From Isoptericola dokdonensis DS-3 (lineage in GTDB: Bacteria > Actinomycetota > Actinomycetes > Actinomycetales > Cellulomonadaceae), in NCBI RefSeq assembly GCF_001636295.1, contig NZ_CP014209.1, forward strand, positions 3,534,001-3,598,000: 64,000 nucleotides of DNA, in the 5' to 3' direction. Position 1 is the stretch's first letter. Each line of letters opens with the position of its first letter. The position numbers were made by a program, and so were the translations under genes. Of this stretch, positions 25,731-34,299 are shown piece after piece. Below the pieces are notes generated by a model, which did no database searches, had not been told where the DNA came from, and saw only the letters and a list, made by a program, of their open reading frames with translations.

Positions 25731-28700
25731 ATGAGCCTTCCTGTCCCCGAGCGCGGCACCACCACCCCTGGGGCCGCCGACACCCCCGCGCTGGTCGAGG
25801 ACGCCGTCGCCCTCGCCCACGCCTGGATCGCCGCCGCCGACCGGGCCGGCGCCACCACGACCCGCGCCGACCGGCGCACCCGCGCGACCGCCGAGCGTCT
25901 CGGCGCCCTCGTCGCCGACCCCGCGGGCCTCGAGCTCGCCGTCGGGTTCGTCGACGACGTCGCCCGCCCGCAGGACGTCCGCGTCGCCGCGAAGGCGCTC
26001 GCCCGGCTCGGCGGTGACGCCGGGGCCGCGTCGTTCCTGTCGCCGGTGGACCGCACCCTGTTCAAGGTCGGCGCGGCCGTCGCCCCGACGCTGCCGTCCG
26101 TGGTCGTGCCCGCCGCCCGCGTGCGGCTGCGCCAGCTCGTCGGGCACCTCGTCGCCGACGCCGGCGCGGGCCTGGGCAAGCACCTCGCGCGCACCCGCGC
26201 CGAGGGCTACACCCTCAACGTCAACCTGCTCGGCGAGGCCGTGCTCGGCGCCGACGAGGCCGACGCCCGCCTGGGGCGCACCCTGGAGCTCGTGCGGCGC
26301 CCCGACGTCGACTACGTGTCCGTCAAGGTGTCGTCCGTGGCCGCCCAGCTCGTCACCTGGGACCTCGAGGGCTCGCGCCGCCGCGTCGTGGAGCGCCTGC
26401 TGCCGCTGTACCGGGCCGCCCGCGACCACGGCGTGTTCGTCAACCTCGACATGGAGGAGTACCGGGACCTCGCCCTGACGACCGCCGTGTTCCGCGACGT
26501 CCTCGACCGGGACGAGCTGCGCGACCTCGAGGCCGGCATCGTGCTCCAGGCATACCTGCCCGACGCCCTCGGCGCGCTCGACGAGCTCACCGCGTGGGCG
26601 CAGCAGCGTGTCGCCGCCGGCGGCGCCCGCATCAAGGTGCGGCTCGTCAAGGGCGCCAACCTCGCCATGGAGCACGTCGAGGCGGAGCTGCACGACTGGG
26701 AGGTCGCCACCTACCCCTCCAAGCCGGACGTCGACGCGAACTACGTGCGTCTGCTCGACCACCACCTCACCCCCGAGCGCACCGCCGCCGTGCGGGTCGG
26801 GGTCGCCTCCCACAACCTGTTCCACGTCGCGCTGGCGGTGCTGCTCGGCCGCGCGCGCGGCGTCAGCGAGGGCCTCGACGTCGAGATGCTCCAGGGCATG
26901 GCCCCGATCGAGGCGCGCCTCGTCAAGGGCGAGGTCGCCAAGGACGGCGGGCGCGTCGTCCTCTACACGCCCGTCGTGCGCCCCGAGGACTTCGACGTCG
27001 CCATCTCCTACCTCGTGCGCCGCCTGGAGGAGAACGCCGCCGCGGCCAACTTCCTGCACGCGTCGTTCGCGCCCCCCGCGCAGGTGCCCGGCGTCAGCGG
27101 CACCGCCATGGAGCGGCAGGAGGTCGCGTTCCGCGCGTCCGTCACCCACGGCGTCGACTACGCGCCGCAGGACGTCGCCCCGCGTCGCCGCACCCGCTTC
27201 GCACCTCACGGCGTCCCCCCGGTCGGACCCGACGCCGGGACCGGACGGACACCGGCGGACCGTCCGGGATCGCCCGCCGGGTTCCGCAACGCCGCCGACA
27301 CCGATCCCGCCGTCGCCGAGCACCGGGCGTGGGCCGCGCGCCTCGTCGGCCCCGACAGCGGGTACGTGCCCGTGCAGGCCCCCGAGGTCGCCGACGTCGC
27401 CACGATCGACACGGCCGTCGCCCGCGCCGTCGAGGTGGGCCGCGCCTGGGCCGCCGTCGCGCCCGGCGACCGGGCCCGCGTCCTGCGCGACGCCGCCCGC
27501 CGGATCGAGGCACGCCGCGGCGACCTCGTGGCCGCCGCCGTGCACGAGGCGGGCAAGACCGTCGCCGAGGCCGACCCCGAGATCACCGAGGCCGTCGACT
27601 TCGCGAACTACTACGCCGCCGCCGCCGAGGCCCTCGACTCGATCGACGGTGCCGACTTCCGCCCCGACGGCGTCACCCTCGTCACCCCGCCGTGGAACTT
27701 CCCCGTCGCCATCCCCGTGGGTGGTGTCCTCGCGGCGCTCGCGGCCGGCTCGGCCGTCCTCGCCAAGCCCGCGCCGCCCACGCCGCGCTGCTACGAGCTG
27801 GTCGTCGAGCCCGTGCGCGACGCGCTCGCTGCCGCCGCCGCGTCGCTCGGCCTGGCCGACGACGTCGCCCGGGACGTCGTGCAGTACCTGCGGGTGCCCG
27901 ACGGCGACCTCGGCCGGCACCTCGTCACCCACCCGGACGTGGCGCGCGTCGTCCTCACCGGCTCGATCGAGACCGCCGAGATGTTCGCCCGCTGGCGCCC
28001 CGAGCGGCCCGTCCTCGCCGAGACCTCCGGCAAGAACGCGCTGATCGTCACGCCCTCCGCCGACCTCGACCTCGCCGTCTCCGACGTCGTCCGGAGCGCC
28101 TTCGGGCACGCCGGGCAGAAGTGCTCGGCCGCGTCCCTGGTGATCCTCGTCGGCTCCGTCGGCGACCCGACCACCACGACCGGCGAGCGGTTCCGCCGCC
28201 AGCTCGTCGACGCCGTCCGCTCGCTCGCCGTCGGTCCGTCGACCTCCCTGTCGACCGTCATGGGGCCCCTCACCGAGCCCGCGACGGGCAAGCTGCACCG
28301 CGCCCTGACCGCCCTGGAACCGGGGGAGTCGTGGCTCGTGGCACCACGCCGCCTCGACGACGTCGCCGTCGACGCCGGGCTCGACCCGGACCGCCTGTGG
28401 ACCCCCGGCCTGCGCGACGGCGTCGCCCCCGGCTCGTTCTTCCACCTCACGGAGGTGTTCGGACCGGTCCTCGGCATCATGCGCGCCGACACCCTCGACC
28501 AGGCGATCGACCTGGCGAACCAGGTGTCGTTCGGCCTCACCGGCGGCATCCACTCCCTCGACGCCGACGAGGTCGCGACCTGGCTCGACACCGTCGAGGT
28601 GGGGAACGCGTACGTCAACCGACACATCACGGGAGCGATCGTGCAGCGACAGTCGTTCGGCGGCTGGAAGGGATCCGCCGTCGGACCGGGCGCCAAGGCC

Positions 28701-29264
28701 GGCGGGCCCAACTACGTCGCCCAGCTCGGCGCCTGGGCGGACTCCGCCGACGTCCCGGCCCGCACCGGTGACCCCGAGGCGTGGCTCGCGTGGGCCGAGG
28801 CGTCCGACGCCGCCGCCTGGGCGCGCGAGTTCGGTACCGGGCACGACGAGTCCGGCCTGGCCGTCGAGGAGAACACGTTCCGCTACCGGCCCGTCGAGCA
28901 GGTGACGGTCCGCGTCGGGGACGGGGCCCTGCCCGTCGAGGTGCGCCGGGTGCTCGCCGCCGCCCGCCGGGCCGGGGTGCGCGCCGTCGTCGTGCCCGAC
29001 TCCGACGCCGGCTGGGGCGTGCCCCACGAGACCCCCGTGTCGCACGAGGCGTTCGCCGCCGCCGTCGCGGCCGGCGAGATCACCGGCCGCATCCGTGTCG
29101 TGGGCGCCGCCCCCGGGCTGCGCGCCGCCGCCGTCGGTCGCACCGGCGCCGTCACCGTCCTCGACCAGCCGGTCGTCGCCGCCGGCCGGCGCGAGCTGCT
29201 GACCTTCCTGCGCGAGCAGGCCGTCAGCCGCACCCGCCACCGCTACGGCCACCTGCGCGCCTGA
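25731..29264 (+). CDS. putA: Bifunctional proline dehydrogenase/L-glutamate gamma-semialdehyde dehydrogenase
   Basis: PutA oxidises proline to pyrroline-5-carboxylate with FAD and then to glutamate with NAD. The 1177-residue protein holds the proline dehydrogenase barrel at about residues 60-470 ('GYTLNVNLLGEAVLGADEA', 'VSVKVSSV', 'MEEYRDL', 'IKVRLVKGAN', 'VASHNLFHVALA') and an aldehyde dehydrogenase domain at about 520-1000 ('TPPWNFPVAIPVGG', 'ETSGKNALIV', 'HAGQKCSAAS' with Cys798, 'EVFGPVLGIM', 'QSFGGWKGS'). The last 170 residues form an extra C-terminal domain seen in long PutA proteins. No DNA-binding ribbon-helix-helix is present at the N-terminus, so it is not autoregulatory as in E. 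coli. GTGGAGGC precedes the ATG. A strong hairpin follows the stop. Confidence 0.96.
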   Translation: MSLPVPERGTTTPGAADTPALVEDAVALAHAWIAAADRAGATTTRADRRTRATAERLGALVADPAGLELAVGFVDDVARPQDVRVAAKALARLGGDAGAASFLSPVDRTLFKVGAAVAPTLPSVVVPAARVRLRQLVGHLVADAGAGLGKHLARTRAEGYTLNVNLLGEAVLGADEADARLGRTLELVRRPDVDYVSVKVSSVAAQLVTWDLEGSRRRVVERLLPLYRAARDHGVFVNLDMEEYRDLALTTAVFRDVLDRDELRDLEAGIVLQAYLPDALGALDELTAWAQQRVAAGGARIKVRLVKGANLAMEHVEAELHDWEVATYPSKPDVDANYVRLLDHHLTPERTAAVRVGVASHNLFHVALAVLLGRARGVSEGLDVEMLQGMAPIEARLVKGEVAKDGGRVVLYTPVVRPEDFDVAISYLVRRLEENAAAANFLHASFAPPAQVPGVSGTAMERQEVAFRASVTHGVDYAPQDVAPRRRTRFAPHGVPPVGPDAGTGRTPADRPGSPAGFRNAADTDPAVAEHRAWAARLVGPDSGYVPVQAPEVADVATIDTAVARAVEVGRAWAAVAPGDRARVLRDAARRIEARRGDLVAAAVHEAGKTVAEADPEITEAVDFANYYAAAAEALDSIDGADFRPDGVTLVTPPWNFPVAIPVGGVLAALAAGSAVLAKPAPPTPRCYELVVEPVRDALAAAAASLGLADDVARDVVQYLRVPDGDLGRHLVTHPDVARVVLTGSIETAEMFARWRPERPVLAETSGKNALIVTPSADLDLAVSDVVRSAFGHAGQKCSAASLVILVGSVGDPTTTTGERFRRQLVDAVRSLAVGPSTSLSTVMGPLTEPATGKLHRALTALEPGESWLVAPRRLDDVAVDAGLDPDRLWTPGLRDGVAPGSFFHLTEVFGPVLGIMRADTLDQAIDLANQVSFGLTGGIHSLDADEVATWLDTVEVGNAYVNRHITGAIVQRQSFGGWKGSAVGPGAKAGGPNYVAQLGAWADSADVPARTGDPEAWLAWAEASDAAAWAREFGTGHDESGLAVEENTFRYRPVEQVTVRVGDGALPVEVRRVLAAARRAGVRAVVVPDSDAGWGVPHETPVSHEAFAAAVAAGEITGRIRVVGAAPGLRAAAVGRTGAVTVLDQPVVAAGRRELLTFLREQAVSRTRHRYGHLRA

Positions 29265-29269
29265 CCCGT

Positions 29270-29299
29270 GGTCGCGGCGGGCAGCCGCCCGCCGCGACC
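29270..29299. terminator. Bidirectional terminator hairpin after putA
   Basis: GGTCGCGGCGGGC at 29270-29282 pairs perfectly with 29287-29299 around AGCC. It occupies the gap between the putA stop and the convergent DUF6221 stop at 29301. Confidence 0.75.
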
Positions 29300-29300
29300 G

Positions 29301-29654
29301 CTACAGGCGCCAGGCGTCGTCGTAGTCGGGGTGCCCGGCATACGGCATCGCCATCGACCGGAGCATCCGGTCGCCGACGTAAGCGACACCGCTGCGCTCC
29401 CGGGAACCGAGCGCCCGGTCGAGGTCGCGGTCCATGTCCAGACCGGTCGCCTCGTAGGCCAGGTCGAGCATCAGGCGCCGCGCGTTGACCTCCGCCAGGA
29501 TCCGCGCGGGCCGCCAGCGCACGATGTGGTCCGCGAGCTCGTCGTAGCGCGTCGAGAACGGGGGAGAGTCCAGGCCGGTCGAGATGAGATCCGCAGCGCT
29601 GGCGACCTTCTCGTCCTCGTCGAGCCGTGCTTCGAGGAACTCGGTGATGCTCAT
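29301..29654 (-). CDS. DUF6221 family protein
   Basis: The 117-residue protein begins 'MSITEFLEARLDEDEKVA', continues 'HIVRWRPARILAEVNARRLMLDLAYEA' and ends 'RMLRSMAMPYAGHPDYDDAWRL'. That order (EFLxARxxEDE, PxRxLxEVxAKR, LRxLAxPYxxHPDYxxxWR) is the signature of DUF6221, a small family frequent in actinobacteria and in actinophage-derived regions. The function is unknown. The ATG has GAGAGG upstream. It stands alone, with no phage genes around it, facing putA and divergent from the patatin gene. Confidence 0.82.
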   Translation of the reverse strand: MSITEFLEARLDEDEKVASAADLISTGLDSPPFSTRYDELADHIVRWRPARILAEVNARRLMLDLAYEATGLDMDRDLDRALGSRERSGVAYVGDRMLRSMAMPYAGHPDYDDAWRL

Positions 29655-29785
29655 GGTCCATGCCTCTCGTGGCTGCGACGTGCTCCGTCCAGTACCTCAC
29701 GGAACCCGGGTCGACGCGCGGCCGTCGCGCCGCACGCCGACCGGACCCCGCGCCGGGCCGGACCCTGCGTGGCAGCATGGCCTGC

Positions 29786-30607
29786 GTGACCACAGCGTTC
29801 GTGCTCGGAGGCGGCGGGGTCCGCGGGGCCGTCCACGTCGGGATGATCCAGGCGTTGCTGGAGGCAGGGGTACGACCCGATCTCGTCGTCGGCACGTCCA
29901 TCGGGGCGATCAACGGGGCCGCGCTGGCCGCGGACCCGACCCCCGCGGTGGTCGAGACGCTCCTCGGGGCGTGGTCGTCACCCGTCGCCGCGAGCGTCTA
30001 CGGCGAGCCCTGGTACCGCCAGATCGGGCACCTCGCCCGGTCCCGGACGCACGTCTTCGACCCGGCGAAGCTGCGCGCCCTCGTGCAGGGCACGATCGGT
30101 GCGGACCGCACCTTCGCCGACCTCGACGTCCCCCTCGTCGTCGCGGCGGCCAGCATCGAGCGCGCCGCCGAGCACTGGTTCGACAGCGGCCCCCTCGTCG
30201 ACGCGATCGTCGCGTCGGCGTCCGTCCCCGGGGCGCTGCCGCCCGCCGAGATCGACGGGGAGCACTTCCTCGACGGCGGGCTCGTGAACTCGATCCCGCT
30301 CGGCGAGGCGGTCCGACGCGGCGCCACCACCGTGTACGTGCTGCAGGTCGGACGGGTCGAGGAGCCGCTGACCGTTCCCCGCAAGCCCGCCGACGTCGCC
30401 AAGGTGGCGTTCGAGATCTCTCGCCGCCACCGGTTCTTCCGGGAGCTCGCCGACGTCCCCGACGGCGTCACCGTGCACGTGCTGCCGTCCGGCGGACCGG
30501 TGCCCGGCGACGAGAAGCTCGGGTCGTTCCGTCGCCTCGACGCCACCCGCGACCGCATCGCCCGCTCCCACGACGCGGCCCGCGCCTACCTCGCGGAGCA
30601 GCCGTGA
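29786..30607 (+). CDS. Patatin-like phospholipase
   Basis: The 273-residue protein is a serine lipid hydrolase with the patatin Ser-Asp dyad: oxyanion loop 'LGGGGVRGAVHVG', nucleophile elbow 'VVGTSIGAINGA', and 'FLDGGLVNSIPL' with the catalytic Asp in the DGG motif. It lacks a signal peptide, so it acts in the cytoplasm or at the inner membrane face. GTG at 29786 gives an N-terminus starting at the first strand, with CAGCAT 7 bases upstream; the in-frame ATG at 29777 would add three residues. The stop overlaps the start of the acyltransferase gene (GTGA), so a lipase and an acyltransferase are translationally coupled, suggesting acyl-chain remodelling of phospholipids. Confidence 0.93.
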   Translation: MTTAFVLGGGGVRGAVHVGMIQALLEAGVRPDLVVGTSIGAINGAALAADPTPAVVETLLGAWSSPVAASVYGEPWYRQIGHLARSRTHVFDPAKLRALVQGTIGADRTFADLDVPLVVAAASIERAAEHWFDSGPLVDAIVASASVPGALPPAEIDGEHFLDGGLVNSIPLGEAVRRGATTVYVLQVGRVEEPLTVPRKPADVAKVAFEISRRHRFFRELADVPDGVTVHVLPSGGPVPGDEKLGSFRRLDATRDRIARSHDAARAYLAEQP

Positions 30608-31632
30608 TCGCCCCGCCCCCGCGCTGGGTGCGGCGTGCCGTCCTCGCACCCCTGGTCGTCGTGCTCGCCGTCGTCATGGTGCCCACCACGCTCATGTTCG
30701 CGCTGGTCGTCGGGGCCGCGCTCACCTGGGTCCTGCCCGGCCGCCTGCGCGTCGTGCGCGTGCTGTGGATGGCGGCGTTCTACATCGTCTGGGACGCCGC
30801 GGCGCTCCTCGCCCTGCTGGGCCTGTGGATCGCGTCCGGGTTCGGCCTCGCCGCCCGGCAGCCCTGGTACCGGCGCGCCCACGTGCGGCTCGCCCGCGGG
30901 ATGCTCGCCGTGTTCTTCTGGCAGGTGCGCTGGACCCTGCGGCTGCGCATCGACGTCGAGGTCGGCGCGGGCACCCTGCCCGACGTGCCGCTCGTCGTCA
31001 TCAGCCGGCACGCCGGGCCCGGGGACTCGTTCATCCTCGTCGACCGGCTCCTCGACCTCGCCGGACGCGCCCCCGCCGTCGTCCTCAAGGACACCCTCCA
31101 GTGGGACCCCGCGATCGACGTCCTGCTGCACCGGCTGCCGTCCGCGTTCGTCACCCCGGTCTCCCGCCGTCCCGCCGGGCGACCCGGCGCCCGCCAGACC
31201 GTGCACCGCATCGCCGAGCACCTCACCGCCGACGACGCGCTCGTCCTGTTCCCGGAGGGCGGCAACGTCACCCCGCGCCGCCGGACCGCCCGCATCGACG
31301 CGCTGCGCGCCGCCGGGCAGCACGACCTCGCGCGCCGCGCCGCGGAGATGGGCAACGTCATGGCGCCCCACACCGGAGGGTTCTCCGCCGCCATGGAAGG
31401 GTCGCCCGGCGCGGCCGTGCTCGTCGTCGCGCACACCGGCCTCGAACGCCTCGTCACCCTCAAGGACATCTGGCGAGAGCTCCCGATGGACAAGGTCATC
31501 ACCCTCGGCGGGTGGATCCACCCGCCCGGCACCCTGCCCGCCGACGACGTCGGACGCGCCGCGTGGCTGTTCGACCAGTGGGAGGTCGTGGACACCTGGA
31601 TCGCCGAGCGGACGCCCGCCCCTGCCCCGTGA
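30604..31632 (+). CDS. 1-acyl-sn-glycerol-3-phosphate acyltransferase-like protein (PlsC family)
   Basis: The 342-residue protein has two or three N-terminal membrane helices ('LAPLVVVLAVVMVPTTLMFALVVG', 'FYIVWDAAALLALLGLWIASG') and a PlsC domain with 'VVISRHAGPGDSFIL', a form of the HxxxxD acyltransferase motif, and 'LVLFPEGGNVTPRRR', the phosphate-binding EGG motif. The long loop 'RAAEMGNVMAPHTGGFSAAMEG' and 'HPPGTLPADDVGRAAWLFDQWEVVDTWI' place it in the actinobacterial membrane-anchored subgroup. The acceptor lipid is unknown. GTG overlaps the patatin stop by four bases. A hairpin across the stop codon ends the transcript against the convergent cebR. Confidence 0.9.
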   Translation: MIAPPPRWVRRAVLAPLVVVLAVVMVPTTLMFALVVGAALTWVLPGRLRVVRVLWMAAFYIVWDAAALLALLGLWIASGFGLAARQPWYRRAHVRLARGMLAVFFWQVRWTLRLRIDVEVGAGTLPDVPLVVISRHAGPGDSFILVDRLLDLAGRAPAVVLKDTLQWDPAIDVLLHRLPSAFVTPVSRRPAGRPGARQTVHRIAEHLTADDALVLFPEGGNVTPRRRTARIDALRAAGQHDLARRAAEMGNVMAPHTGGFSAAMEGSPGAAVLVVAHTGLERLVTLKDIWRELPMDKVITLGGWIHPPGTLPADDVGRAAWLFDQWEVVDTWIAERTPAPAP

Positions 31633-31642
31633 CGGGGGCAGG
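31621..31642. terminator. Hairpin between the acyltransferase gene and cebR
   Basis: CCTGCCCC at 31621-31628 pairs with GGGGCAGG at 31635-31642, loop of six. It overlaps the acyltransferase stop and abuts the cebR stop, in position for a bidirectional terminator. Confidence 0.55.
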
Positions 31643-32653
31643 TCAGGCGGAGTCCCCCTCCACGAGGCGGGGGACGAAGATCCGCGGCTCCGGGTGCACG
31701 ACCTCGCCCGCGAGCATGTCGAGCAGGGTCGACGTCGCCGCGGCGACCATCTCGACCACCGGCTGCAGCACGGTCGTCAGCCGGGGCGTCGTGAGCTCGG
31801 CGCCCAGGGCGTCGAAACCGACGACCGCGACGTCGTCGGGCACGCTGCGGCCGTGGGCGCGCAGCACCTGCAGCGCACCGGTGGCCATGAGGTCGGACGC
31901 CGCGAACACGCCGTCGACGTCCGGGTGCTCCGCGAGGACCCGCTCCATCGCGGCGGCGCCGCCCTGCACGGTGAAGTCGCCGTGCGCGACGGCGTCCGTG
32001 GGCAGCCCCGCCCGCGACAGGGTGGCGCGCCAGCCGTCGAAGCGGTCGAGGGTGGCGGTCATGTCCTGCGGGCCCGTGAGGGTCGCGATCCTGCGGCAGC
32101 CGCGGTCGACGAGCCGCTGGGTGGCGACCCGCGCACCCGCCGCGTTGTCGACGTCCACGTAGTGCAGGCCCGCGCTGTCGAACGGCCGGCCCACGAACAC
32201 GCCCGGCAGGGAACCCGCCCGCAGCTCGGGCTCGAGCCGGTCGTCCTTGTGGTGCGAGGCGATGATCACGCCGTCCACGTGCCCGCTGTTGAGGTAGCGG
32301 GCGATGTGGCCGGGGCGCTCGCCCGGTCGCGCCAGCAGCAGCACGAGCTGGAGGTCCGTCCCGCCGAGCCCTTCGCTGACGCCGCGGACCACTCCCGCGA
32401 GGAACGGGTCGGTGAGGATGCGGGCGTCCGGTTCCGGGACGACGAGGGCGATCGAGTCCGTCCGTCGGGTCACGAGGGACCGCGCCGCACGGTTCGGCGC
32501 GTAGCCGAGCCGCAGGATGGCGTCGTCGACGGCCTGCTGCGCCTCGGGCGACACGCGGTCGCCGCCGTTGATCGCCCGCGACGCGGTCGATCGGGAGACC
32601 CCGGCGGCGCGGGCGACGTCGTCGAGCGTCGGTGCGATGTGCTTGGTGACCAC
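31643..32653 (-). CDS. cebR: LacI-family regulator, probable cellobiose repressor CebR
   Basis: The 336-residue regulator has the LacI helix-turn-helix and hinge at the N-terminus ('TLDDVARAAGVSRSTASRAINGGDRVSPE', 'LGYAPNRAARSLVTRRT') and a periplasmic-binding-protein-like ligand domain ('VVPEPDARILTDPFLAGVVRGV', 'GVIIASHH', 'DGVFAASDLMATGAL', 'VAVVGFDALG'). It is the last gene after cebEFG and bglC on the same strand, the same set as the Streptomyces cellobiose locus. Two sites close to the known CebR box (TGGGAGCGCTCCCA) lie upstream of cebE, which supports the name. Cellobiose or a cello-oligosaccharide is the expected inducer. The GTG at 32653 is followed by a 19-base gap from bglC. Confidence 0.88.
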   Translation of the reverse strand: MVTKHIAPTLDDVARAAGVSRSTASRAINGGDRVSPEAQQAVDDAILRLGYAPNRAARSLVTRRTDSIALVVPEPDARILTDPFLAGVVRGVSEGLGGTDLQLVLLLARPGERPGHIARYLNSGHVDGVIIASHHKDDRLEPELRAGSLPGVFVGRPFDSAGLHYVDVDNAAGARVATQRLVDRGCRRIATLTGPQDMTATLDRFDGWRATLSRAGLPTDAVAHGDFTVQGGAAAMERVLAEHPDVDGVFAASDLMATGALQVLRAHGRSVPDDVAVVGFDALGAELTTPRLTTVLQPVVEMVAAATSTLLDMLAGEVVHPEPRIFVPRLVEGDSA

Positions 32654-32672
32654 GGTCCGATTCTGCCTTCTG

Positions 32673-34223
32673 TCAGTCGCGGGGCGGGACGGCGTTGTCT
32701 CGGGCCACCGCGGCGTACCAGCGACCGGAGGCCTTCACCGTACGTTCCTGCGTCGCGTAGTCCACCCGGGTGAGGCCGAAACGCTTCGAGTAGCCGAGCG
32801 CCCACTCGAAGTTGTCCATGAGCGACCAGGCGAAGTACCCGCGCACGTCCGCGCCGCCGTCGAGGGCGTCCTTGACGGCGCGCAGGTGGGCGTCGACGAA
32901 CGCGAGCCGGTCCTGGTCGTCCACGCTGCCGTCGTCCTGCACGACGTCCGGGTAGGCGGCGCCGTTCTCGGTGATGTACAGCGCGGTGCCCCGCGGGCCG
33001 GAGTAGTCCTCCTGGAGGCGCAGCAGCAGCCGCGTCAGGCCCTCCGGCTGCACCTCCCAGCCCATGTCGGTCGTGGGCAGGCCGCGGCTGTGCGGGTAGA
33101 TGCCGTCCGGCACCGGGTTCGGGGAGCGGGTCTCCCACACGGGGCCGTCGGCGGCGGTGGTCCGCTCGCCGTCCGGGCCGGCCGTGCCCTGCGGCGCCTG
33201 CGCCGGGGGCGTGGCGGACACGGCACCACCGTTGTAGTAGTTGACGCCCAGCACGTCGATCGGCGTCGAGATGATCTCCAGGTCGCCGTCCTGGATCACG
33301 TCGGCGAACCCGAGGTGCGCGGTGTCGTCGAGGATGTCCTGCGGGTACGCGCCGCGGAAGACGGGGTCGAGGAAGATCCGGTTGAACATCGCGTCGTCCC
33401 GGCGCGCCACGTCGACGTCGGCGGGGTTCGTCGGGTCGACCGGGTCGGACACCGTGAAGTTGAGCGTCAGGCCGAGCGTGGCCTCCGGCGCCCGCTCCCG
33501 CAGCGCGTTCACGCCCAGGCCGTGCGCCAGCAGCAGGTGGTGCGCCGCCGCGAGACCCAGCTCGGGGGACTTCTTGCCCGGGGCGTGCGCACCGGAGGTG
33601 TACCCGAGGAACGCGGAGCACCACGGCTCGTTGAACGTCGTCCACACCCCGACGCGGTCGCCCAGCGCCTCGTGCATCGTCACCGCGTAGTCGGCGAACC
33701 GGTAGGCGGTGTCACGGTTCGGCCACCCGCCCCGCTCCTCCAGCGCCTGGGGGAGGTCCCAGTGGTACAGGGTGAGCCAGGGCAGGATGTCCGCCTCGAG
33801 CAGCTCGTCGACCAGCCGGGAGTAGAAGTCCAGGCCCGCCCGGTTGACGGTGCGACCGTCGGGCACGACCCGGGCCCACGACGTCGAGAACCGGTAGGAG
33901 TCCAGGTGGAGGCTCTTCAGCAGCGCCACGTCCTGCGGGTACCGGTGGTAGTGGTCGCAGGCGACCATGCCGTCGTCGCCGTTCACGACGGCACCCGGGA
34001 TCCGGCAGAAGACGTCCCAGATGGAGTCCTGGCGGCCGTCCTCCGCGCCCCCGCCCTCGATCTGGAAGGCGGCGGTCGCCGCGCCCCACAGGAAGTCGGC
34101 GGGGAACTCGACCCGGCCCGAGCTGTTGGGCGTCGGGGCGAGCAGCGGCGACGACGGCACGAACGGGACGGTCGTCCCGGGCGCGGCGGTGCGCGCGCCC
34201 GAGCGGGAGGTGCTCTGCGTCAT
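32673..34223 (-). CDS. bglC: Beta-glucosidase, glycoside hydrolase family 1
   Basis: The enzyme cleaves cellobiose and short cello-oligosaccharides to glucose in the cytoplasm after uptake by CebEFG. The 516-residue product has the GH1 entry motif 'FPADFLWGAATAAFQIEGG', the acid/base Glu199 in 'TTFNEPWCSAFLGY', 'LGVNYYNGG', the nucleophile Glu419 in 'LYITENGAAYPD' and the late 'RGYFAWSLMDNFEWALGYSKRFGL'. There is no signal peptide. About 40 polar residues precede the catalytic domain, longer than usual. ATG 34223 is preferred to ATG 34232 because CAGGA is then correctly spaced. It lies 76 bases after cebG, with a strong hairpin between, and 19 bases before cebR. Confidence 0.95.
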   Translation of the reverse strand: MTQSTSRSGARTAAPGTTVPFVPSSPLLAPTPNSSGRVEFPADFLWGAATAAFQIEGGGAEDGRQDSIWDVFCRIPGAVVNGDDGMVACDHYHRYPQDVALLKSLHLDSYRFSTSWARVVPDGRTVNRAGLDFYSRLVDELLEADILPWLTLYHWDLPQALEERGGWPNRDTAYRFADYAVTMHEALGDRVGVWTTFNEPWCSAFLGYTSGAHAPGKKSPELGLAAAHHLLLAHGLGVNALRERAPEATLGLTLNFTVSDPVDPTNPADVDVARRDDAMFNRIFLDPVFRGAYPQDILDDTAHLGFADVIQDGDLEIISTPIDVLGVNYYNGGAVSATPPAQAPQGTAGPDGERTTAADGPVWETRSPNPVPDGIYPHSRGLPTTDMGWEVQPEGLTRLLLRLQEDYSGPRGTALYITENGAAYPDVVQDDGSVDDQDRLAFVDAHLRAVKDALDGGADVRGYFAWSLMDNFEWALGYSKRFGLTRVDYATQERTVKASGRWYAAVARDNAVPPRD

Positions 34224-34248
34224 GACGTTCATCCTGTCTGGGGAGGAG

Positions 34249-34282
34249 GCGTCGTCCGGGCCGGCGCTGGCCCGGACGACGC
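34249..34282 (-). terminator. Intercistronic hairpin between cebG and bglC
   Basis: Bases 34249-34262 pair perfectly with 34269-34282 (14-bp stem, 6-base loop). It lies inside the ceb operon, between the cebG stop and the bglC start, so it probably acts as a partial terminator or as an mRNA 3' end protector rather than a full stop. Confidence 0.65.
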
Positions 34283-34299
34283 GGGGGACGTGCAGGGGG

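Noticed and set aside
25548..29252. Open minus-strand frame through putA extending gdhA to 1660 residues
   Set aside because: It is the codon-bias shadow of putA; gdhA homology starts at the TTG at 25547 behind GAGGAGG.
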